Source: Saccharofermentans sp.
GTDB lineage: Bacteria > Bacillota_A > Clostridia > Saccharofermentanales > Saccharofermentanaceae
Direction of reading: 5' to 3'
Length of the DNA: 64,000 nucleotides
Assembly (NCBI GenBank): GCA_024695565.1
Contig: JAILHX010000067.1
Location: forward strand, 62,001 to 126,000
Shown: piece by piece, positions 16,080-23,077 of the stretch
Position numbering within the stretch: the first letter of the stretch is position 1
Layout: each line of letters begins with the position of its first letter
Translations under genes and position numbers: made by a program
Notes under the pieces: generated by a model
The model's input: only the letters and a program-made list of their open reading frames with translations
Told to the model about the DNA's origin: nothing
Database searches by the model: none

Positions 16080-18350
16080 TTACTGTCCGGGATTAGGATC
16101 AGCCGGCGGAACCTGAGGCGCAGGAGCTGCCACAGGAGCAGGCTGAACCTGCTGAACCGGAGCCTGCTGGACTTGCTGTACAGGAGCAGGCTGAACCTGC
16201 TGAACCGGAGCAGCCTGTACTTGCTGCACGGGTGCTGCCTGAACTTGCTGAACAGGTACTTGCTGAACCGGCTGAGCAGCTGCGGCAGGCTGGACCTGAT
16301 AAATTACAGGAATGACACGCGCCTCATATTCTTCGCGCGGCATCGGCTTAGCATAGTAATAACCCTGGATCATGTCGCAGCCTTCGTGAGCAAGGAAATC
16401 CACAGTTGCCTTATCCTCTACACCTTCTGCAACTGTCAGCATGTTAAGGGATTTAGCAAGCCTGATGGCCTCGGAAACAACTATCTCCGTTCTCGGATTA
16501 TCTTCGCTGCCTCTGAAGAATCCGGCATCGAGTTTCAGAATATCAAGAGGCATGTCCTTAAGCGAATTAAGGGAAGAATAGCCTGAACCAAAGTCATCCA
16601 TGGAGACCAGAAAACCATAGTATTTCAGGCGGTTTATGGTATCGATCATGGCATTCTCGTCATCGAAGAACGCGCTCTCGGTAAGCTCGATCTCGAGAAG
16701 ATTTCTAGGGCATCCTTCCCTGTCAACGATCGAACAGATGTATTCAGCGAGGTTGCTCTGTCCGAAGTGGGCTCTGGAGACGTTAACCGATATCGGGACG
16801 CATTTTCTTCCCTCGTTAAGCCACTTTCTCTGATCTCTTGCAACGTGGGTCAGCATGTAATCGTCGATAACGGTAATGAATCCGTTGTCTTCGAAGATAG
16901 GGATAAACTTGGAAGGAGATACAAGACCCAGATCAGGCGCATTCCATCTGATAAGAGCTTCGGTGCCCCTGAGTTCGTTTGTGCGGGGATTGTACTTCGG
17001 CTGATAGTAAATGAGGAATTCACCGTTCTGAACGGCCGCCATCTGTCTTCCGATTACGGTGTCGATCCACTTCTCTTCTTCAACAAGTTTGCTGTCGAAG
17101 AAAGCAATTCCTGAATCAGCCGTCTCGATCGAGAGCTCTGCCGTACAGGCATTGTTATACAGAAGATCAATATCAGGAATATAACGCTTCTGACCCAGAG
17201 CGATCTTCTCCTGGGCAGGCGTGATCATGTAAACGCCCGCTTTGAATGCCAGTCTGTTGCCGGAAGGGATCGCTACGAGCGCATTAATGATGTCCTGAAG
17301 TCTGGCTCTTGCCTCCTGCTCGTCAGACACCTGAAGAAGGAGCGGCAGAGCCGGAGAATTGCTGTGTGCGCAGAGCTCACTCGGCTTAAGCTTCCTGTCG
17401 ATAATAGCTACTACCTTCCTCATGAGGTCTTCAGCCTCTCTTACAGAATGGCACAGAACGAAGTTCCTGTACTTAACGAACACGAGCTCAACTACGGCAT
17501 AAGTCTTATTGGCATTGCGTCTCTTCCAGAGAATGTCCTGGCTGCTTGCAGCATACCAGAACCAGTTGCGGTTCCTGGTGATGTTGTCTCTGAACAACTG
17601 ATTCTTGATCTTGCTGGTTGCAATGAGATTTCTGATAACGCTGATGATCATGATCACGAATACGATTACCGCGATCAACAACGCAATAAGCATTCCGCCT
17701 GCAAGATAGGTATAATCCTTGACCTTAACGCTGAGATCAGTCTTAACCAAAAGGATCTGTGATGTTGAACTTATGGGAGATCCGATCCAGTAAGGGAACG
17801 TAACCACTACGTTATCGTAATGCTTAAGGAAGTTTGAATCATTACGGACAACATTTGCTGCGTTAGTGAACGCTTCTAAAGAAGTATCGACATCCTCAAC
17901 GAGGAATGTCTGGTCACGGTTTTCATCATCACTGAATACTTTTGCAGTAAGATCTATAAACTCTTCGTCCTTAACGCCGACATCTTCGAGCAATTCCTTA
18001 TATGTCTTCTCATCGAAAACTTTCTTCTTGGGATCAAATCCGCTGACCGTGATGTCACCATTCTGCTCGACAATGTTGCCGTCGAGATCCATGATGCAGT
18101 AATCGTGACCGTCATTTGCAAGTCTTGCAAGAACCTGCTTGCGCCCTGATTCAGATGCCTCGTTATACTGCCTGACTACACTGTTGACATATTCCCTGTC
18201 AGCTTCAGATCTGAAGTCCTTAACGTATTCTGCAAGAAGATCAAGAACCGCGAAGATCAATACTATAACGATTACGAAGATAACCGTGCGCCACAGGATC
18301 GGCCACAGGACATAAGACTTCGGAACTTTGTATTTACCCTTATTTTTCAT
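16080..18350 (-). CDS. Membrane c-di-GMP phosphodiesterase: degenerate GGDEF plus EAL, with repeat tail
   Basis: A 756-residue protein that should hydrolyse cyclic di-GMP. TM helices at about 12-36 and 216-242 flank an extracellular sensor. A GGDEF-like domain follows but the signature is lost (SNSPAL in its place). The EAL domain (about 430-680) has the catalytic residues: TEALIRW, NVSRAHF, IELTESAFF, MDDFGSGYSS, KLDAGFF and AEGVED, then QGYYYAKPM. The last 70 residues are a tandem APVQQVQ repeat rich in Pro and Gln, of unknown role, which would lie in the cytosol. RBS AGGGG. The GGDEF cyclase at 19249 lies two genes away, so both sides of c-di-GMP turnover are encoded here. Confidence 0.92.
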   Translation of the reverse strand: MKNKGKYKVPKSYVLWPILWRTVIFVIVIVLIFAVLDLLAEYVKDFRSEADREYVNSVVRQYNEASESGRKQVLARLANDGHDYCIMDLDGNIVEQNGDITVSGFDPKKKVFDEKTYKELLEDVGVKDEEFIDLTAKVFSDDENRDQTFLVEDVDTSLEAFTNAANVVRNDSNFLKHYDNVVVTFPYWIGSPISSTSQILLVKTDLSVKVKDYTYLAGGMLIALLIAVIVFVIMIISVIRNLIATSKIKNQLFRDNITRNRNWFWYAASSQDILWKRRNANKTYAVVELVFVKYRNFVLCHSVREAEDLMRKVVAIIDRKLKPSELCAHSNSPALPLLLQVSDEQEARARLQDIINALVAIPSGNRLAFKAGVYMITPAQEKIALGQKRYIPDIDLLYNNACTAELSIETADSGIAFFDSKLVEEEKWIDTVIGRQMAAVQNGEFLIYYQPKYNPRTNELRGTEALIRWNAPDLGLVSPSKFIPIFEDNGFITVIDDYMLTHVARDQRKWLNEGRKCVPISVNVSRAHFGQSNLAEYICSIVDREGCPRNLLEIELTESAFFDDENAMIDTINRLKYYGFLVSMDDFGSGYSSLNSLKDMPLDILKLDAGFFRGSEDNPRTEIVVSEAIRLAKSLNMLTVAEGVEDKATVDFLAHEGCDMIQGYYYAKPMPREEYEARVIPVIYQVQPAAAAQPVQQVPVQQVQAAPVQQVQAAPVQQVQPAPVQQVQQAPVQQVQPAPVAAPAPQVPPADPNPGQ
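16095..16290 (-). repeat. 24-bp tandem repeats encoding APVQQVQ units in the EAL protein tail
   Basis: The 3' end of the phosphodiesterase gene is built of about five 24-bp units, each coding for A-P-V-Q-Q-V-Q plus Ala, Pro or Gln. The units are close in DNA sequence, so copy number could change by slippage without breaking the frame. Confidence 0.8.
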
Positions 18351-18374
18351 TGTTTCTACCCCTAAACTATATTA

Positions 18375-19208
18375 TCAGAGTTCTTCAATAAATGTGAAGA
18401 ACTTATCAAGCCCTTTATTCTCTTCCCTGGTCTCAAAAAAGCACCCTGCCGTATACCACGAATGCGTGTTCTTCTCATCGGTAACACGGTAGAGCTCGCA
18501 CTTGTTTCCGACTTCTTTTGCCTTCTGTTCGAAGAGCACCGCGTTCTCAAAATCGAGCAGTCCGTCATGTTCACTCTGGATCAAAAGCATCGGAATGTGA
18601 TTCTTCGTCATGAGGCTGACGGGTTCTGCCTGCTTCCTGTCGTAACCTTTGGCAAACAACATATTGAGCAGAGTTCTGATAGTGAAGTCCTGACACTTGT
18701 CGAAGCAATAAGGTCCGCCAAAACCTATGAAACCGATGACGTTGCTTATGTCAACGTTATACCTGTCCTGATCAGCCTTCGAATAGCAGAGGATCGATGT
18801 CAGATGAGCTCCTGCAGAAGGTCCCGAGACTACGATCCTGGAAGTATCTATGTTCCTGCCGCTTAGAAACTTAACAGCCTCATTAAATCCATAGCAGACA
18901 TCTTCGATCTGTGCGGGATACTTGAACTTTGTCGACAGCCTGTAGCCCATTGATATGCATCTGTAACCTGCTTTTGCGATGCTCTGGCCGACATAGTCGA
19001 AGTCTTTGGGTGTTCCTGACTGCCATCCGCCGCCGTGGACCCAGATTATCACCTTATCGCTGTTAACCTTATCGGGTTCATAGTATAAGAAATACTGGTC
19101 TTTGTGACCTCCGTATGGGATATGTTCCGGAGTAAATGTTTTCTTAGCCTTGGCAAGTCTTCTGAACAGGCCGAAATAACTTAAGTTTTCTCTTGTTGAA
19201 TCTTTCAT
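18375..19208 (-). CDS. Alpha/beta hydrolase (BD-FAE/esterase-lipase type)
   Basis: A 277-residue esterase of the hormone-sensitive-lipase or BD-FAE type. The oxyanion motif HGGGW (WVHGGGWQSGTP), the nucleophile elbow SGPSAGAHLTS and a later SEHDGLLDF (Asp) and THSWY (His) make a full catalytic triad. There is no signal peptide. In rumen and gut Clostridia such enzymes may remove acetyl or feruloyl groups from plant polysaccharide, but nothing here proves it. A strong AAGGGG lies before the ATG. It lies between the EAL and GGDEF genes on the same strand, with 24 and 40 bases between. Confidence 0.85.
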   Translation of the reverse strand: MKDSTRENLSYFGLFRRLAKAKKTFTPEHIPYGGHKDQYFLYYEPDKVNSDKVIIWVHGGGWQSGTPKDFDYVGQSIAKAGYRCISMGYRLSTKFKYPAQIEDVCYGFNEAVKFLSGRNIDTSRIVVSGPSAGAHLTSILCYSKADQDRYNVDISNVIGFIGFGGPYCFDKCQDFTIRTLLNMLFAKGYDRKQAEPVSLMTKNHIPMLLIQSEHDGLLDFENAVLFEQKAKEVGNKCELYRVTDEKNTHSWYTAGCFFETREENKGLDKFFTFIEEL

Positions 19209-19248
19209 TCCCTATCCCCTTTTCCGTTCCGAAAGCAATTATACAACT

Positions 19249-20433
19249 TTATTGAGCAACAGCCTGCTTTCGCTTCTTCAATTCTTTTTTACGGATATAC
19301 ATGCACTCGTCGGCCCTGAGGAAAACATCGTCATAACCCGAGTCGTTATCAGGATCGTATATGCCTATTCCTGCTGCGACTATTACTCCGCCGTTTTCCA
19401 GATTAGATTCAACCTGCCTGTTGAAAGAGCCGAACAGTTCATCACGGCTGTTGTAATCGTCGTTAGTAAGGAATGCCACGAACTCATCTCCGCCGATCCT
19501 GAACACAGGGCTGTGTTTGAACACTCCGCAGATGAGCCTGCATCCGTCCTGAATATACTTGTCGCCTGCGTCGTGACCTTGTGTGTCGTTGATGATCTTC
19601 AAGTCATTAAGATCGAATACCACGATCGCAAATTCAGTGATCGTACCGTTCTTGACGTCTTTCTCGATAATGCCTTTGGACTCGGTATATGCATTGATAT
19701 TTCTTACATTCGTCAGCGGGTCCTTATACGCTACTGTCATGACCATACCGAGCTTGCGGCTGCTCTCGACCCGCGCTTCGACCACAACGAATGAATGGAT
19801 GATCGTCGTCGATATGAGGCATCCTATTGTGTAGAAAGGCATTAGCGGGTAATTAGCCTGAAGCATGATGAAGAACGCCATGATGAGTCCTGAAAGACAT
19901 ATCGCGAAGTGAGGTTTATTGCTTCTGTCCTTGATCCTGACTGCAGCGATAAGAGTATCAAGCGCTATCAGCGAGAACATAACGAGCTGGATGTAAAGGA
20001 TTATATAGCGCGCCGAACTTGCCACGTACTCGCCTTCTTCAGTAAAGTAAAACATGATCGGCACGAAGTAGTTTACGATAAGCGCAATAGCTTCCGCTCC
20101 GAACAGGACCCAACCTACCGTCTTGAGCACATTGGTCCAGAACCTGTTCTGATTTAGGAAAACAGCAATAAACCTGACCCACATGAATACGCTGAGACCC
20201 ATGGACAGGAAGAATATGACCGTATCCACATAAACCAGGGGAACAATACCCAGGTCCAGGAGAATTCCCCAGAAGCTGTCTGCTATGTAGAAGATCATTA
20301 TTACAAAAAGGAACCGGCGGTACTTATAGCGCAGCTCGTGATTACCATCCTTACTCTTGCCGAATAAGGAATCCGCATTAATTATCAAGTGCAGTATTAA
20401 TGCCAAAATGCCGACGCTGGAGTAATACATCAA
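19249..20433 (-). CDS. Diguanylate cyclase with multi-TM sensor
   Basis: A 394-residue membrane enzyme that should make cyclic di-GMP from GTP. About six or seven hydrophobic helices fill residues 1-220. The GGDEF domain (about 232-390) is intact: YKDPLTNVRN, metal-binding Asp in VVFDLNDLKIIND, HDAGD and the signature FRIGGDEFVAFL. The residues before the signature (GVFKHSPVF) have no RxxD, so the usual inhibitory c-di-GMP site seems absent. It stands beside the EAL phosphodiesterase, with the esterase between. AAAGG precedes the ATG by ten bases. Confidence 0.92.
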   Translation of the reverse strand: MMYYSSVGILALILHLIINADSLFGKSKDGNHELRYKYRRFLFVIMIFYIADSFWGILLDLGIVPLVYVDTVIFFLSMGLSVFMWVRFIAVFLNQNRFWTNVLKTVGWVLFGAEAIALIVNYFVPIMFYFTEEGEYVASSARYIILYIQLVMFSLIALDTLIAAVRIKDRSNKPHFAICLSGLIMAFFIMLQANYPLMPFYTIGCLISTTIIHSFVVVEARVESSRKLGMVMTVAYKDPLTNVRNINAYTESKGIIEKDVKNGTITEFAIVVFDLNDLKIINDTQGHDAGDKYIQDGCRLICGVFKHSPVFRIGGDEFVAFLTNDDYNSRDELFGSFNRQVESNLENGGVIVAAGIGIYDPDNDSGYDDVFLRADECMYIRKKELKKRKQAVAQ

Positions 20434-20484
20434 CCGGTGCCTTTCTTAAAGAATTTGTAAGATGTTAGGATTATCTTATCATTC

Positions 20485-20500
20485 AAAAATGTACATTTTT
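20485..20500. repeat. Perfect 16-bp palindrome in a divergent promoter region
   Basis: AAAAATGTACATTTTT reads the same on both strands and sits midway between the diverging cyclase and GNAT genes. It could be an operator for either side; no regulator can be named. Confidence 0.5.
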
Positions 20501-20602
20501 ATCTGAAATGCGTAAATAATATATTACGCGCGCGAAAACAGCATAATTCGGAAGATACTGCTTATTGCTGTATAATCAACCTTGATAAACGGAGGATTCC
20601 CA

Positions 20603-21058
20603 ATGATCATCAAGGCTTCGCCTTCAGATCTTATGATCGTAAGGCATATCACACAGACAACCATAAGGACCGTCTACCCCAAGTACTATCCTGCCGGGGC
20701 AGTCGATTTCTTCAGCGCACATCATTCAGATGAGCATATAGTCAAAGACCTGGAAGAAGGAAACGTATATCTCCTTGAATCAGAAGGCTCATATGTAGGT
20801 ACCGTTACCATCAACGATAACCACATCAACCGCCTTTTCGTTCTTCCTGACTGCCAGCACAAAGGCTGCGGAAGGGCATTAATGGATTTTGCGGAGGAAA
20901 AGATTTTCGAACACTATAAAACCATCGAACTGGATGCATCATTCCCCGCCAAGCCCATCTACTTAAAGCGTGGTTACAAAGATATCGGATATGACATCAT
21001 CGATACGCCTAACGGCGATAAGTTATGCCATGACATCATGGCCAAGGAGGCAACATGA
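20603..21058 (+). CDS. GNAT N-acetyltransferase
   Basis: A 151-residue acetyltransferase with strand YVGTVTINDNHINRLFVLPD leading to the acetyl-CoA loop QHKGCGRAL and a final LKRGYKDIGY, in keeping with the PhnO/YjcF-like small-molecule group. The acceptor is unknown. The ATG at 20603 has GGAGG eight bases upstream, and a TATAAT at about 20571 gives the promoter. It is first in a four-gene run of acyltransferase genes; its stop overlaps the next start as ATGA. Confidence 0.85.
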   Translation: MIIKASPSDLMIVRHITQTTIRTVYPKYYPAGAVDFFSAHHSDEHIVKDLEEGNVYLLESEGSYVGTVTINDNHINRLFVLPDCQHKGCGRALMDFAEEKIFEHYKTIELDASFPAKPIYLKRGYKDIGYDIIDTPNGDKLCHDIMAKEAT

Positions 21059-21489
21059 TAAGAGAAGCCGAAGCAGGAGACCTTAACGAATTACTTGAAC
21101 TCTACCTGTCCCTTCACGAAGACAGCATTCCTGAAGATAACGAGCATCTGCACAATACCTGGGAGCAGATAATGAACGATCCTAACCATCACATCATCTT
21201 AAACGTGATCGACGGTAAGATCGTATCTTCATGCGTGTGCGTTATCATTCCAAACCTTACAAGAGGTGTCCGCCCTTACGCATTCATTGAGAACGTAGTC
21301 ACTCACGAAGACTACCGCTGCCGCGGACTTGCAAGCGAATGCTTAGACTATGCAAAACAGATCGCGATCGCCAACAACTGCTACAAGATGATGCTCCTCA
21401 CGGGCTCCAAAAGGTCTTCAACATGGAACTTCTATGAGAAGGCAGGCTACAATCACAATGACAAAACAGCTTTCTACCAAAAGCTTTGA
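21055..21489 (+). CDS. GNAT N-acetyltransferase
   Basis: A 144-residue GNAT with IENVVTHEDYRCRGLASECL as the acetyl-CoA motif A and WNFYEKAGY near the C-terminus, an Ala replacing the last Gly of the loop as in many family members. It starts inside the previous stop codon (ATGA), so it is translated by coupling. The acceptor substrate is unknown, and the neighbouring enzymes are too general to suggest one. Confidence 0.85.
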   Translation: MIREAEAGDLNELLELYLSLHEDSIPEDNEHLHNTWEQIMNDPNHHIILNVIDGKIVSSCVCVIIPNLTRGVRPYAFIENVVTHEDYRCRGLASECLDYAKQIAIANNCYKMMLLTGSKRSSTWNFYEKAGYNHNDKTAFYQKL

Positions 21490-21498
21490 GGCAATAGA

Positions 21499-22170
21499 AT
21501 GAGCAGCTATAAACTTATCGACAAAGATACCTACTACCGCAAAGGCGTATACCGCCACTTCACCGAAGACTGCAAATGCTCCGTCTCCATGACTGCAAGA
21601 ATAGATGTTACTGACCTTGTTACTTACTCAAAATCCAAGGGCACCAAGTTCTATATCAACTTCCTGTACATCTTGTGCAAAGCTTTAAACTCCAGAGAAG
21701 ACTACCGCATGCAATACTTCTGGAAGACAGACGAGCTCGTCTGCTTCGACAAGATCAATCCCACCCAGTACATATTCCACGATGACACCGAGACATGCAC
21801 TCCGGTCTACACCGAATATTACGAAGATTATGAGAAGTTCTATAAATGTGCCGAAGCTGATATTGAAGCAGCCAAAAACACACGCGAATATCTGCTCGAC
21901 AGTGAGAATCACCCTAACTGGTTCGATGCATCTTACGTTTCCTGGCTGTCATACGATTCGCTGAATATAGAGCTTCCTGACGGTTACCTGTATTTCCTGC
22001 CCATCATCAACTGGGGCAAATACAGAGAAGAAAACGGCCGTCTCACGATGCCCGTCACCATCCGCATGAACCACGCGATTGCCGACGGATATCTGGTCGC
22101 AAACGTGTACCGCCTTCTTGAGAATGAAATAGCGGAGTTTATAAATGAGTCTTGCCATAATTCCATATGA
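21499..22170 (+). CDS. Chloramphenicol acetyltransferase-like (CatA-family) protein
   Basis: A 223-residue protein with the type A chloramphenicol acetyltransferase fold. The C-terminal active-site motif is present as NHAIADGYLVA (HxxxDG), the His being the catalytic base in true CATs. N-terminal RHFTEDCKCSVSMTARIDVT also fits. Many such chromosomal relatives do not act on chloramphenicol, so resistance should not be assumed. It sits third in the acyltransferase run, ten bases after the previous gene, and its end overlaps the next gene by 26 bases. Confidence 0.85.
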   Translation: MSSYKLIDKDTYYRKGVYRHFTEDCKCSVSMTARIDVTDLVTYSKSKGTKFYINFLYILCKALNSREDYRMQYFWKTDELVCFDKINPTQYIFHDDTETCTPVYTEYYEDYEKFYKCAEADIEAAKNTREYLLDSENHPNWFDASYVSWLSYDSLNIELPDGYLYFLPIINWGKYREENGRLTMPVTIRMNHAIADGYLVANVYRLLENEIAEFINESCHNSI

Positions 22171-22594
22171 CGACTCACTGAAAGAGTCCTTATTCGAATT
22201 CTACGCAGACTGCTTTCCTAAGATCGGAAAGAGTTTCGACCCTGAAGGAAGACACGACTTTTATAACCACATCGGCGAACACTTCGAATCTTTCTGGTGC
22301 CTTACTGATGAAGGCAGCGTAAAGGGGTCAGTCGCGATAAGAAGATTCAGTGATGATACGGCTGAACTCAAAGCCCTTTACCTGTCAGAAGAACTGCGCG
22401 GTCAGGGCTTCGGATATAGGCTCTTCGACCTTGCGATCTGCTATGCCCGCGAACATGGTTACAGGCGTGTGGTACTTGACTCGATGAAGTCTTACAAAGA
22501 TGCCCGAAGGCTTTACGACAGGTACGGATTCAAAGAGATCGACAGCTATAACGATAATGCGTTTGCGGAAGTGTTTATGGAGCTGGTCTTCTAA
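22145..22594 (+). CDS. GNAT N-acetyltransferase
   Basis: A 149-residue GNAT with LKALYLSEELRGQGFGYRLF as strand four plus the acetyl-CoA loop and DARRLYDRYGFKEI at the end, most like the PaiA/RimI small-enzyme group. It overlaps the end of the CatA-like gene by 26 bases, showing tight coupling in this four-gene run. Its TAA touches the stop codon of the convergent gene at 22595 without a gap. Confidence 0.85.
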   Translation: MSLAIIPYDDSLKESLFEFYADCFPKIGKSFDPEGRHDFYNHIGEHFESFWCLTDEGSVKGSVAIRRFSDDTAELKALYLSEELRGQGFGYRLFDLAICYAREHGYRRVVLDSMKSYKDARRLYDRYGFKEIDSYNDNAFAEVFMELVF

Positions 22595-23077
22595 TCAGAG
22601 CCTGATCTCCATATATCCGCAGGTAAACGGGAAGAAATCAAACTTCTTAGTATAAAGGTGGACAGCGCCGTTTTGCTCATACCACTTGCGCAGGACCTGA
22701 TTCTCCTCAACGATGCTGAGATCAAGTTTCTCATAACCGGCTTTACGGGCCTGTTCCACGGCATGCCGGACCAGTTCTTTTCCGTAACCCTTGTGCCTGT
22801 ATTCAGGAAGGACCGAGAGGCTTCCTAATTCGCACTCATTGTTATCGTTCATGAGCAGATTGTAGTATCCGCAAAGAACACCGTCATCAACATAGACGAA
22901 CATCAATCTGTTCTGCACATCAAGCTGATAAACAAGTCTGTCATCGTTAACGGCAAACGCAGTAAAACGCGGCGCATTCTCTTCGGTAAATCCGAATTCA
23001 TCTGCGACCGTCATAAAGCTCTTCCTGATAATATCCACACAGACGGGGATCTCGTCACGTGTCATCTCGCGTATCAT
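22595..23077 (-). CDS. GNAT N-acetyltransferase
   Basis: A 160-residue GNAT with ELGSLSVLPEYRHKGYGKEL (acetyl-CoA motif) and VLRKWYEQNGAVHL at the end. The AGGAG site is eight bases before the ATG. Its start overlaps the end of the large PEP/pyruvate-binding-domain gene by 23 bases, so both are made from the same message; whether it modifies that protein is an open idea. Confidence 0.85.
   Translation of the reverse strand: MIREMTRDEIPVCVDIIRKSFMTVADEFGFTEENAPRFTAFAVNDDRLVYQLDVQNRLMFVYVDDGVLCGYYNLLMNDNNECELGSLSVLPEYRHKGYGKELVRHAVEQARKAGYEKLDLSIVEENQVLRKWYEQNGAVHLYTKKFDFFPFTCGYMEIRL

Noticed and set aside
21499..22170. Chloramphenicol resistance gene
   Set aside because: Only the fold and HxxxDG motif are shared; many chromosomal relatives lack this activity and there is no mobile context.
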